Positions 50,301 to 62,379 of a stretch of DNA of 64,000 nt are shown piece after piece. Both the position numbers and the translations under genes were made by a program. The stretch is from Artocarpus heterophyllus (taxonomy: Eukaryota > Streptophyta > Magnoliopsida > Rosales > Moraceae): positions 17,545,316-17,609,315 of the forward strand of contig CM046338.1 of the NCBI GenBank assembly GCA_025403435.1, given 5' to 3'. The notes beneath the pieces are model-generated. The model searched no databases. It was not told where the DNA came from and saw nothing but the letters and a program-made list of their open reading frames with translations. The stretch's first letter is position 1. Every line of letters begins with the position of its first letter.

Positions 50301-50656
50301 AATTCTTGAAACAATCTTCCAGCGCTCACTTGAGGCTGATTCTTCAGTTCTCCTGTAGCCTTTTGGATTCAACTTATAACATTCTTTTTCTTCTTTGGAA
50401 ACTATAACTACCTTCTCCCCATATAAATAGCCTGCTTCTTGACTATATTTATCAATAACAATTGTGACAGCGTGCTTGTGTTCCAAGCTGTTCTTCCATA
50501 GCAAATTCAGAATTGCAAGTTATAGAGAGAGAGAGAATTCAGCGCTTTATCAAAACAATTGTCTGTCAAAATCAAAGCTTTCAGGATGAACCAAAAGGCT
50601 CCGGTAATTCCGAACGGTTAGTAAGCCACTTTCCTTTAACCTGGTCAAGTGGTTTG
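47378..50656. other. AT-rich intergenic sequence and 3' flank of the SANT gene
   Basis: No gene is supportable. A pair of similar segments (about 47785-47900 and 48185-48300, ATTCTATCTTTAG-ATCCATTTA...) is repeated 400 bp apart. The last few hundred bases (about 50200-50656) are probably 3' UTR of the minus-strand gene. Confidence 0.45.
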
Positions 50657-53600
50657 CTAAATCATATGGTTCTTTACATCACAAGCTCCGTTCACTTTTT
50701 TGTCTTCCCTTGAAGTCATAACCCCAGTAACACCATTACCATTACTACTTGGAGCTACTTTGGCTTTGCTACGGGCCTTCCGGAAGGGACTTGAGAAAAG
50801 CTTTTCTTCTCCAAGGATGTCTGCGCTTTTAGACCTCCTTTGAGCATTTAAGAACCCATTTGCAAGAGCCTCCAAGGCTCGAGTAGTCAACGGTCGGTTC
50901 CTTGTGCTTTGCCTCCGATTCATGGTAAGGTTCTCCTCTGAAGTATTAGCAGTAGTCGAAGTCTTCAATGTCTCAGAAGCAAGCTCCTTTGCTTTGGAAG
51001 AAGAGCACTGACCATGTGTGTTTTCTCTCTTGCTGCCTTGTACCTCCTCAATTAGCATTTCGTTGTTCAGGTCATTCGATGCTTCAGTTTGCTGCTTCTC
51101 CTTTCGTCCTTCAGATGTGTGAGTGGCAGCAAAATCCTGCCTCATAATGTTTGAATGCATATTTTCTTCTGCACTGCTTTTAGCTGTACAAACACTCGAT
51201 GACTCCATCTCCCGAGTACCTACTTCATTAACGAAGTCCTTGTTCATTTTAGGTGAGTTGATTGTCCCTTGGTGTTCCATCTGGTTCGACTCCAAACCTT
51301 GGGAGCAATTCTGAGAGGGCTCGGATGTCTTTCCCTTTGCACAAGCAGTTAATCTTCGTCTCTTGACGACAGGAACTACATAATCTGAATTCCTGGATTT
51401 TGCTCTCCGTTTGAATTGGTGCAGCACAGTCTTTTTCAAATGCTTTTCATCAGAAATGCAAGTGTTCTGATCCTGTTCGGTCTCCATTTTGTCTGCGGTA
51501 TCTGAGTCCTTTTTGGCTGCCATTTGGTTTTTACATGCACTCTCACGTAAATCCTTGTGGGAATTTGATTTAGAGAGTTTTCTTTTACCTTTAGATGGAA
51601 TATCAGCAGCTTCTTTTTCATGCCCGCCTGACAAATCCTCAAACCTTTCAGTTTTTCTCGAAAGAAGAGTCGACTTGGAAGTGCTTTTGACAACCATTGG
51701 TGAACATCTTAATTCTCTCACCTTTGATGGTTTTCCTTCACGGACTAGACTGGTATCAACAACAGTGAATTTCATACAATTTGGACCAGCCTTGTCAGAT
51801 ATACCGTTACAGTGCTTGGCCTTTTCACTGTGGAAAAGCTTTTCAACAGTCTCAAATTCATCCACATTATCATCAGAGGAATCCCCTTGGTCTTCCATTG
51901 AATGATTGTTCTGTTTGGAAATTAAATTGAATTCAGCTGGTAAATGTCTAAGTTCCCTTATGCTGGATAATTTTCCTCCGCAAAACAAGCTGGTATCCAC
52001 AACAGTAAACTTCACATTGCTCGAACTTGAAGTAGAAACCAGGGGTCTAAGGTAGCAGTGGCGTCGAGAATCAGATGGATCATCCTGATCCGATCCCACC
52101 TCTGGCAACCAGGAATCTTGTTCATTTCGGCCTCCAACAGAAGATTCTTCAGTTTCCAGCTCAAGAAGTTTTGGTTCAGATGCCACTTTGTTCAAGACAT
52201 CACTAACGGAATTAAAGTAGTGTTCTCCCTTCATAAGCTTCCTTCTCGAGAATTTCTTTATTCCTGGCACAAGAAAAACCAGGTAGCTTTTGGAGCTGAC
52301 ATAGCCCTGATCTCCTGGTTGCTCAGAGTGCCACCCTTTTGCTAGCAACCGAGGCCAAACAGCTTCCCAGAAGATATCGTTGCATCGAGCCTTGCTCAAC
52401 CGAAACCCACCTGTCAAAAGATTCACTATGTCCTTGGATGTAAGAGAGGAGCAATCCTGGCCGGTTGGCAAGTGGGGGCAAGCTAAAGTATCATGATTGC
52501 CCTTTCCAGGCTCCATAGCAAAACCTGTGAGATCTTCTTTTCCTTTACCGATTGCCACTGCTTCCACAAGTACAGGAATGCTGACGCTAGACTTTAAAGT
52601 GGAGACATATTCTTCCAACGAAATTCGCCCATCTGCAAATGACTTATGGTCCTGTTAACAGAACAGAAGAATAAAGAAAGGGAGAGATGATACTTGTAAA
52701 GAAAGGGAGCTATATTGAAGAGCACAATCATGATGCATGCATGAAGCACTAGATGGTAATGCCACTGTTAAAGAAAAATAAGGTGTATCTGAAACAAGGC
52801 ATAAAATAGTAAAACAACAATTCTTGTTCTATAGATTTAAGGAAAAAAAAAAGGAGAAAAGAAAATGATGGTTAACCATCAAGTACCTCTAGTAACGAAT
52901 TTTGAGATTCCTCTGCGACATGTGAGGATAAACGAGAAAACAACTCTTGTTGCCTCCACCCAGTAAAAATTTTCCTTCCAGTAACACATTTTTTTCTTTT
53001 GATCTTCCGGCTATCTGACCATCTCCGGTATGCATCAGACCTATAAAACTTCCCATAGTAAAATGATATTATCTCTCCTGTGTCTTTGCTCCCCATGAAT
53101 CTTTTAATCAGAAAAAAGTTCTTTCCAAATATATATAAGCCAAGGAGAAAACTATCCACTTCAGCGTCACTCCAAGGGTTAGTTGAAAAACCAGGAACTG
53201 GATAAAAGCTTTTGCTTCCATTAAACTGATTTAAGTTCGTTTCTGCCCTCATGGATTCAGAATTTTCTTTGATATTGAGTTCTGAACTTTTCTTCTTTGA
53301 CAAAGACCGATCCTTTTTGCCAATTTTAGCTTCCACAGACCTCTTTGCATCAACCATGTCATCAGAATTTCTTAGAGATCCAAACCCTCCACCTTCATTA
53401 TCGTTCTCTTCATCATGACACCATGCAATCGGGATGGGTAAACCCACTACAAAGGAATGGGAGACATCAAGACTTTTGCAATCAAGAGGGTTAGCAAACA
53501 GCTCAAGACACTTGGACTCTGTGATTATAGAAGGAACGTCGACTTGGTACTCGTTTCCAACTCGAGGATTCAGCAATGGATCCCCAAATATATTGTTTGG

Positions 53601-54711
53601 ATCAGGAGAATCGGGACAACTTAAATTCTCGGTGGATGTGTCTTTTATGCAGTCCCCATTGGCATCCAGCTCCTTTGACTCGACCTAACAATGGTTATAG
53701 AGCAAGAAAAAGTTCAAGAACGAGTGATTGGGAGCACACAAGAGGGTGGAAATGGTGATTCTTGGGCAGAAAACAAACAAACAGAAAGGTATAACGGATT
53801 TTGGAAAGTAAAACACGACTGGTTACAAATTAGATCTACCACATATTTGGCTCTTAAAGCATATTCAACAAAGGACCTAATGAAATCCAATATTACTGAA
53901 TCACTTCAAACACCTTCAAACTTTAAAGAGATGATAACTTTACCTGGGGAATGATTGAAATTTCAACTTCAAGAATAGTAAATGTAGCATTTCAATTCAC
54001 TATGTTTTCATATATAGCAGATGAAGAACATGTAGAATGTAAGTAATCCATGGTATAGATAACAAAGAGAAGCAATAAATAATAATAATAAAAAATTTCG
54101 ACAACCAAACAACCCGAAATCAAAACCAAGAACATACATGACATAATCTCTTCTTAGTCCAATTAAAATGATCTCTCTAACTACCAATTTAGCAAATAAA
54201 TCTCAACACACTGATAATGTCAACACTCTTAGCAAAACCTGAATTTTGACACCAAACCCAATAAATAATACGAGTATGCATATAATCTTGATGACAGTTT
54301 AAATTGAAATACTATATATCCAAGAAAACTAGAACAACCCACAATAAGGAAGGAAAGAAAGTACGTATCATGATCACCAGATCCACTTCGTATACAAGAT
54401 TAACAGAAAAATAAAAAAGTTACCTTGTCGAAAAATTAAAGAACATAAACATAGCAAAACAACTTTCCAAGAATAAATAAATAACCAACTTAAATTTGAT
54501 TATCATAAAACCAGAGGACAAAACTCCACGATTACAACTAAAACAGTAACATTCAAATCGAACATTAAGAACCCAAAGTTTTAACGCACAAGATTATCAT
54601 GTAAAGCCAATGAAAAACAATTCACATTGAGAACAATGCATATCAAAGAGAGCACGCAAACAAGTTTAAAAAACGGAAGAAGAAAAAGATTCAATATCGA
54701 CTAACCTCCAT
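50657..54711 (-). CDS. ELM2/SANT (MYB-like) nuclear protein, probable chromatin factor
   Basis: Three exons: 54711-54706 (only ATG GAG), 53684-52887 and 52651-50657. They join to 932 residues. Residues 43-60 (RVGNEYQVDVPSII) look like the start of an ELM2 domain. Residues 172-216 (PWSDAEVDSFLLGLYIFGKN...) are a SANT domain, followed by a basic KIKRKK stretch. Residues 363-424 (WPRLLAKGWHSEQP...KKFSRRKLMKGEHYFNSVSDVL) are a conserved block of this plant family. KFTVVDTSL occurs twice (482-490 and 562-570) with similar flanks. The C-terminal third is Ser/Lys-rich with several basic clusters. From memory the closest Arabidopsis genes are At1g09040/At1g09050, next to JMJ24 (At1g09060), so this and the JmjC gene may be an ancestral neighbour pair now about 46 kb apart. 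ELM2-SANT proteins usually serve in histone-deacetylase complexes; that role is inferred. Confidence 0.88.
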
Positions 54712-57514
54712 GGAAGAAAGCTTGGAATGTGAAAAAGCCACGTGAGGAACAAAGCCTGGGCAAATGGGTTTTCTTGTTATTAACTTTGATTCACATCTAT
54801 TGTTATTACCAACCTTACCATGAAGCACATCAAAACGAGAAGGAAGAAAGGAGGAGAGAGAGAGAGAGGAAAAGGGTACCTTGTTTAAGCAGAGTTCTAA
54901 GCTTTCATGAATTTTATGGTCTAAGGACTTGGAGAGAAAAAGTGGGATGAAAAAAAAAGGGAAAGGAAAAAATCTGTGTTGTGTTTTGCAAAATTTTTAG
55001 TTGCGGAGAGAGGGAGAGAAAATAATGTCTTTATGTTCTCTTCTGCACAAGTGTTTGGAACGAGAAAGAGGCACATATTGAAGACTTTCAACTATAAGAT
55101 TGAAACCAAAAAAAATAAAAATAAAAAAATTGAAGAATTAAAAGAAAAAATAATTAATTGTTGCTAAGTGAATCCACAACGTGATTATTTCATAGTTAAT
55201 TTCTAGTGTATTAAGAAAATAAATTATTGCCATCAACGAAAGCAAAGAGATTTATACCTATCGTACGTTTTTGGTTCCATTTTAAAAGATAAAATATGTA
55301 TTAAGTTCTGTTAAATTTTGTATTTTTTAAAATATGATTTTGATTAATAAGGTATTCAAAAATGTAGTTAAAACTGAATAACTTTAATTAAAAACTTAAC
55401 CATGTAAGAGTTTTATACTGTACTTTATTTTTTCTGATCGTTATAACATAAAAGAGCTTTACAGTACACAATAACAACCAAAAGTTTTGGTTAGAACTGA
55501 TTTTATCAAACACTTTATAAATTTAACAAAAAAATTCCATAAACAAAATGCTAAATTTCTATGACTTGAATTTGTAATGCCCTTTATATCAAAGTTATGT
55601 ATTTATTTGAATTTGTAATTAATAGATATTAGCAATGATGATTACGATCAGCATTACTTGATAAAAAAATATTATTATAATATTTCGTTCCGCACCACAC
55701 TTATATTCATGTACATGTTTATATATGGATGTTGTTGGTCATGCGTCAACCACCCTCTCTTCCCACTGGTTGAAGTAAAAATAATTTTTTTTTCTTTTTA
55801 AATTAAGACATGAGGTTTAAACTCTACACTTTGAGATAAAATTAAATATAAAATTACATCTAGGTGATACCTGCAACTATAAAATCATTTTTTTTCTTTA
55901 TTGAATATAGAAATTATGCTACGAATGGGAAACACATATTTTTTATTAGTTTATTACTCTCTTTTCTTTTTTAAATTTGCAAAGGGAGTTTTTTTTTTTT
56001 TTCATTGTGGAAAATAGCCACTCCCAAATTCCAATCTGACCTTTATTATATTGTTGTTGTTAAATCACTTGTAACAATCAATTCCAACTATAATAAATAA
56101 GTCTTTGCCTAAAGATTTAATTATTTTATTTGATTTTATTTTTGCTAATGTCACACCAAATATTATAGCATAGTTGGATATATATATATCTTAAGGGAAT
56201 TCCCCCTGAGAGTTGCAAACGTTCTGTTCAAAGTTGGTGCATGCGACTATAAGAAAACAATGGGATGAGCCAAGTAACAAACAACCTAGGAAGAAAAGAA
56301 AATACAACCAGGTGAATCTTTTACATATAAATATAAGGAGAGAACAGATTCTCCCCCAACGTTGAAACGTCCAAAGATTTCAACATTGGCTTTTTCTTTT
56401 TCTTTTTTTTTTTTTTTTTCTCTTTTCTCCTATTTTCTTTTCTATTTTTTTCCCTACTTTTTTCCCCTTACATATTTGCTTTTTCTTATTCTTGTTCTAT
56501 TTTCATCTATATTGATTTTTTCCTCTTCAATTTTCTTATCCATTTTTTTGTTAACATGCTTAATACGCATACACAGAGAGCATGTTTTTTGACTAATATA
56601 TTACTAAAAATGGACCGTTGAGGCAAATTCTATTGGAAAGTAAGCATAAAGGGTGATAATTTTTTTTTTTTTTAAAGCTTTCGTTCAATTTATCTACAGA
56701 AAATCTCTTATTTCCTTTCTTTTTTTTTCCCCTTTTTATGGCTTTCATTCACTTTATTCAGAATGTTGCAGTCTCATAATAAGAAGAAAAAATGCATCTT
56801 CTAAATGTTAATCTCGTCATGCAAATTTCAAGAGGAAAAGAGAGGGAGACACTGATTGTATATATTTATCAAGATTTATGCTTGATGAGAATTGTAATGC
56901 TTTGTTTTGAACTGCATCAAGTTCCATTAGCTTTACATATTTTATATTTAATATATGATAGTGACAAGCGGATATAGAAAAATAGTTGCTCTAATAATAT
57001 TAAGTAAGTTATTTTTTAATTGTGTCAAGATATTTTTATTTTGAGCTGAATGATAAATAATTTAGTAGCAAGATCTTACCATTAGACAAAAACTATGAGA
57101 TGTTCTATCAATATAAGAATAGAAAAGAAGAAAAACTTTTTAACTTTTCTAGTTGCACACATAGCTTAATGTTTGTTTTTATATTGAAATGATGTAGGGC
57201 GAGGCTTCATTGGCCTTTTTTTGGCCCCCTTCCCTTGTTGTTTTCTTGTTTCTTTGGTGCTACTGTTGCAAGGGGGTGTTCTTTGGTTAAAAACTGAAGT
57301 TCTTCGTTGGTAGGTTTCTGACAGAGCATGGTCAGTTTTATGAAACACAAACCAGGAGCTAAGCAATTGTAGTGGATGGTTAGTCAATATTTGATCATTG
57401 ATGGTTGGTTTTATGACGGGTCAGTTTCGGTCCATTCTAGAGAGCAGTAATAAGCCAATAGCAACCTACTAGGTTCTATTTGTTTTATATATATTTATAC
57501 ACAACAAATATAAT
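54712..57514. other. 5' flank of the SANT gene and AT-rich intergenic sequence
   Basis: Probable 5' UTR and promoter of the SANT gene up to about 55100, with a (GA)n run at 54855-54872 that reads (CT)n on the gene strand. A MITE-family copy lies at 55352-55522. The rest is AT-rich with pyrimidine runs (56390-56480) and no gene. A 73-codon minus frame at 57166-57387 has no recognisable feature. Confidence 0.45.
55352..55522. mobile_element. Short MITE family, copy 7
   Basis: Core 'AAGAGTTTTATACTGTA' and 'AAGAGCTTTACAGTACA', flanked by AAGGTATTCAAAAATGTAGTT and ...TTTATCAAACACTTT. Confidence 0.45.
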
Positions 57515-58035
57515 GTGTTGTGAGTAATCTCGATGGCCCAAGGCTCGTAGAAGATAATAGCCCAATAAGGCCTACGGACAAGATAAGGTCTTGACAGGAG
57601 AGCAGGTTATTTGATGCGTTCTATCAAGGTCGACATAAGCCCAACAAGACAGGAAGTCGAGATAAAGAATGGACCAAATACATTAAACCTGAAAGAGTTC
57701 AAATTGTCTCATGGAAAAGACGGTCCCTGAGAAATTAGGAAGTCAAGCCTATTGTGCATGTGACGGAAAGGAGAACATGGAATTAATAAGAGTTGAGATT
57801 TCATTTATAACCGCCTATTATTTTATGAACCGCTACATTTTGTATCTATAAATAGAGAAATCAGGAGGAAAAGAACTCTGATTTGATTCTGCATAAAAGA
57901 AAGCTAAAAAATCATTTTAAAAAGTAGACGTAACTTTTAAGGGGTGAACCATTATAATCCTTACGTCATTTATTTTTGCACCTATTTTACCTTGCAATTT
58001 ACATAAACACCTTAAGTGATTTGTGAGATAATTGT
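57515..58035 (+). mobile_element. Probable LTR remnant (gypsy-like)
   Basis: A TATA box (TATAAATA, 57847-57854) lies about 90 bp upstream of the motif 'GGGGTGAACCATTATAATCCTTACGTCATTTATTTTT', a pattern common in plant gypsy LTRs. No second LTR or coding region was found. The ends are uncertain. Confidence 0.4.
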
Positions 58036-58500
58036 TGATGAAATTTCTCCACCATGCTAGAAGCAGGGCGGCCAGATTTATCTAGAATTGAACCTGCAAC
58101 ATTGAAACTTATCTTACAATCACCTTGGTAAAAAATTAAACAGTTTTTTAAATAACAAAAAAAAAAAAACTATTTCCCTTTCTTCTTTCTTCTTTCTTCC
58201 TTCCTCCTCTAGTTCATCTCCTCTCTTTTCTTCCTTCCTAGCCACCGATTGATACGAGCCACAACATTATAAATTTGTGTAAATTAACATGAGTTACATT
58301 CTATCATTCTCTTTTGACTTTTCCCTTCTATTGAGGTAACTAATTAACTTTCCAAGAACCCTTCTCTTCTACTCTGTATTCTACAACCCATATAATGATT
58401 TTTGCCCAAAAAGAAAAGAAAAGAAAAGAAAAGGATATATACACTCATCATCCACCACCCAAAAATAACAAAAAAAAAAAATCTGCAAAATGATCATTAA

Positions 58501-58707
58501 TCAAGGGTCACCACACTTGTGCCAATAGAGGAGCATGGTGATGCAGCGTCGTAGGACGAAAAACCTCGCCCTCTGCTCCTTAACCAGCTGGCTGCATCTA
58601 CTACGGAACGAGGTGCATGGGTGTCTCATGTGCTTCTCGTAAAAGCTCATGCTCTCCTCCTTCTCCTTCTTGTTCTCCTGATGAAGATCAACTACTTGCT
58701 TCATCAT
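58501..58707 (-). CDS. DVL / ROTUNDIFOLIA FOUR-LIKE small polypeptide
   Basis: 68 residues, single exon, ATG at 58707 (a second Met codon follows at once). The C-terminal block, residues 33-63 (SFRSRCSQLVKEQRARFFVL...RRCITMLLYWH), is the RTF/DVL domain, with the hallmark KEQRARF..RRC.TML..W. The N-terminal half is charged and variable, as in the family. DVL/RTFL peptides restrain polar cell proliferation and shape organs when overexpressed, and associate with the plasma membrane. Isolated from other genes and flanked by transposon remnants; the frame is intact and the domain uninterrupted, so I consider it a real gene. Confidence 0.93.
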   Translation of the reverse strand: MMKQVVDLHQENKKEKEESMSFYEKHMRHPCTSFRSRCSQLVKEQRARFFVLRRCITMLLYWHKCGDP

Positions 58708-59304
58708 TCGATGATGACCTCAGTTTGACCAAAATTGATTGATCTTCGCCATTGATCGTGTACCACTATTGGGTGTGTTTGTCTGCCAGTACTCGTATTG
58801 GAAAGAGTGAGAATGTGAGAGAAACTTTTATTGATTGAGTTTTTGGATGATTAGTTTGTGAGTTTGGAGAAATGAGTTTTTGGGAGGGCATTTATGTCAA
58901 AAAATTTAATTTTACCTTTTTTTTTTTTGGTTTATAATTGATACAAGAATATAATTGAAACAATTTCTCCAATCCCGAGAAACACCTTTATAGTTTCCTG
59001 AAATATAAGGGTAAATCGTAAAATAAATAAAACTAGGTAGTATGATTTTGTAATTAATCTTTATTTTAAATATGCTATGATTATGTTATGCTAGAATATG
59101 TCCATGTTACGTTATACCATGATTATGTCATACGCTGATGTGATGTATGCATCGTCAAATTATATTGCATACTCACTTTAAGTCAAGCATGTTTACAATA
59201 AATGATATGTAGTGCAATGTAGTAATATGTTATAGTGCAAACACACAATAAGATAAGTGAAACGAATAAGACAAGATAAGTTTAGGGTGTGAAACCAACC
59301 TCTT
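58708..59304. other. Upstream region of the DVL gene
   Basis: Probable leader and promoter, then AT-rich sequence. Nothing else recognised. Confidence 0.4.
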
Positions 59305-61325
59305 AACCTATGGAGAAGATTAAAGTGTTAGTTGTGGGCCCGAAAATCATGAAAAACGCAACAGAATAGAGTTTTAAAAGTTCATAAACTTTCAGGATCC
59401 TTCTTATGATGCTATATAATAATTGAATAAAACACAAACTTACAGATTTGACAATGGCTTTGGATGATCAAGCATTCTAAAACCTTCAGATCTTTCTTGC
59501 TATTCTCCTCTCTCTAGATCAACTGATGTGTGGGCACTGGTGATATCTCTTAGATAACCTCCTTCCAAATTTTCTCAGCAGAAGTTCCTTAAACTCTAAA
59601 GGAGAGAGCTCAAAGAACACTAGATGAAGGATAGAGAAAAGTCTACTGAACATTGAACTGCTAAGGTCTATTTATAGCATACGTAGAGGCTTGAAATTTG
59701 AAACAGAATCCTCCAACAATTTTGAGTAGATCATGCCAACTCTCAGATATGGTAGGCATGATCTTTAGCTTCCAATGGTGGTGTGACACATATCATAACC
59801 ACCTCTAACTGTGTGATTCTGTATCCATTGAGATTTTATTTATTTTAACTTTTAAAATAAATATCTTCCATGATCTTCTTAATTATTTAAATTATCTCAT
59901 AATTCAAATAATTATCTCCAAAATCTAATTCTTCTTGAAAAAGATTCTTATCTGCAACAAGATAACAAAAAGATTACATGAAGATCATGTGATCTATTTG
60001 TTTCCTAAAATCATGGAATGACGCCACATGGACTCCTAGAGCTCTAGTGTGTGGCGCCACATATAGTCATGGTGCACTGTAGTGTGAAATTATCATTTTG
60101 CCCTTAGGGCAAAATTTATCCAACAAAATTTTCATTGATCCACCTGAAAGAATATTATAGAGCTAGCAAGGGGACCCAACAGATATATATAATTTAAGCT
60201 CCAATAATTATTTATAACTTAATTAACTCATAATTAAATTAATAATAATTATTAACTATGGTTTGCTCCACTATCGAAAACCGAGGTTGCACTCTTAAAT
60301 TATATACAGAATTATAAAAAACCTTAAACATAAATGTCGTTGACAAGGTCATCCGTTGATATAATTATTTTCCATTTGATAATCCTCTCCACAATAATAT
60401 TCATAATTATGTGCTAGGTTTATAGATTTCAGTATAACCTCTCTAATTATATCTTTGTTCTGTTAATTCTCTAATGAGTGACCTATTTATGAACAAATCA
60501 TAAATGGGGATTTAAGTAATATTTGATATCCCATATCACAAAGTGAGTACTCTTCACCTAAGTTCCTGAACTAATATTCATGGGAATATTATTTGCACAT
60601 CCTATCCTATAAGAGTTGTGGACTCTATATCTATAAATAATGTTCCCAGCTACCTATATTAGTATGTCTCTAATATACTCAGGTATAGATCACGGATGTT
60701 ATAGATCTCACTCATTGACAATCAAAAGACATAGTAAATAGATGTGAATCCACTAATCACCTTAGGATTAAAGTAAGATTCATAAAATGATCAAAGCAAT
60801 AGAATTCTAATTTCTTGTTACAGAATTACACAAGAACTTAAATTCTATCTTGGTTTAGTTTTAATATATTTAAAACACACTGATGTCTTTATCCAGTAAT
60901 CATCATATTACTATAATCCGGATAAGATCATTCCACCAAGCTGGGAATAGATGACATCATAATCTTAAGCAAGATAAAGCGTCCAGTTTTATCTATTGAT
61001 TGTAAACGAAAGTTTATACTATGTACACATAATCAAATCTTCTGTAACATGAACACTTCATATATATGATTATGTACTTTCACAAGTATTGGATCATTTA
61101 TAATATTTGCATATATATATATATATATATTTAACAAGATATACATATAGGAGAATTAAAGGAATTTATTTTATTAATCATGCAATACTTTACATCTTAT
61201 AATGGCCATGTGGAATTTACACTATGCTATATAAGCACCAATTCCAACTTAAAGACCTCTTAACCTATGGAAGACATTAAGTTAAGTTTATGATCTCAGA
61301 ATCATTAAGAACCTTGCAAATGCTA
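59305..61325. mobile_element. LTR-retrotransposon remnants, copia-like
   Basis: A segment starting TGTGGGCCC (about 59335) and ending GGGGACCCAACA (about 60180) has the TG/CA ends of an LTR in minus orientation. The following kilobase (to about 61250) looks like further LTR-type sequence ending ATATAAGCACCAATTCCAAC. Two related stretches, CTCTTAACCTATGGAGAAGA (59311) and CTCTTAACCTATGGAAGACA (61258), bracket the region. No coding domain and no clear target duplication. Confidence 0.4.
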
Positions 61326-61959
61326 ACCTCTCGAGGATATCGCGCAACTAGTACAAACACTTAGGCCCTTAATTATGATAAGATATATTCATAATAAAGT
61401 ATAAGTGACTCATACATAGTTTATTAAATGTTTTTCAATTATATTTTGTGAGTATAATTTGCAACTTGTTGAAAGAAAACTCATTCACGTATGTTCATGC
61501 TGTAGGTAAGTAACTAGTCAACAACACTTGATAGATAGTGGTGAGTGACAGACGAATGGTGGAGATGAGAATGGATACAACTTGCACACAATAATTTTCC
61601 ACAAAAAATGTTTTAAACAAATTATGTATGAACTAAAGTTCAAACAAAATTATGTAAGTGTGTTTGGAGACGAAGGTTGTTGTCATACAGCCTAGGCCTA
61701 GAAAATATTAAGAATAATGTGTTGCAACAATTACAATATTACGTTGCAATAGATATACATATATTCCATTAAAATAATTAGTACTGTTATTTAATTTAAA
61801 AATATTTTAAAAGAATTGACTTTAATTTTAGTAATGTTCTAAAAGAAATTGTTTTAAATAATTATTATTTATCATTACTAAAAGTTTGAGTAACTATACT
61901 AAGTATACGTTTAAGTTTAAGAAAATTAAGTAACAGCCACGTAAGTAGGGTCGTTACAT
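61326..61959. other. AT-rich intergenic sequence
   Basis: No gene or recognisable element seen. Confidence 0.5.
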
Positions 61960-62350
61960 CCTGTTACTCTATCTTCTCTCTGCCTGTCTCTCCCCTCTCC
62001 CCGTCTCTCTTTCTCTCTCTCGTAGGCAGATCTGGTGGTCATGGATCATGGTAACAACAATGTCAAACAAACAACAGAGATCGCATAACCATGGATATTG
62101 TGTTCTCTTGCTGTCGAGGGGATAGCCAAGACTATGGAACCTGAAGTTGATTTGTGAAGTTTCGATTCTCTGGCGCGACAGCTCCTTGGCGACTCCTTTA
62201 GTGATAATGATGACAACCTCACGAGGTCTTCATGATAGAGTTTGTTGCATGGCCGATCTTAAGCAAATGGAGACGACATTGACAAGATGGACGAGGGGTG
62301 GAAAAATCAGCTTTGACATGAAGCAGCATGATAAGTTAGTTTTAGGCTAA
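61960..62350 (+). other. CT-leadered pseudo-coding block
   Basis: A long pyrimidine run (about 61968-62025) is followed by a GC-richer segment with a 67-codon frame (62147-62350) with no domain. Similar in style to the blocks at 26.5, 39.3 and 40.9 kb. Confidence 0.35.
62295..62328. repeat. 34-bp direct repeat, copy 1 (copy 2 at 63737-63770)
   Basis: GGGGTGGAAAAATCAGCTTT...GAAGCAGCA, matched at 31 of 34 positions by the second copy 1,442 bp away. The two copies bracket the LTR-like insertion. Confidence 0.85.
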
Positions 62351-62379
62351 TTAATTAGATAATTCTCACTTAATATTTT

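Noticed and set aside
50292..50504. 70-codon minus-strand frame downstream of the SANT gene
   Set aside because: Could be a final exon, but the upstream exon already ends in a stop codon and no family match is seen. More likely 3' UTR.
57166..57387. 73-codon minus-strand frame
   Set aside because: No domain, repeat-like surroundings, no splice partner.
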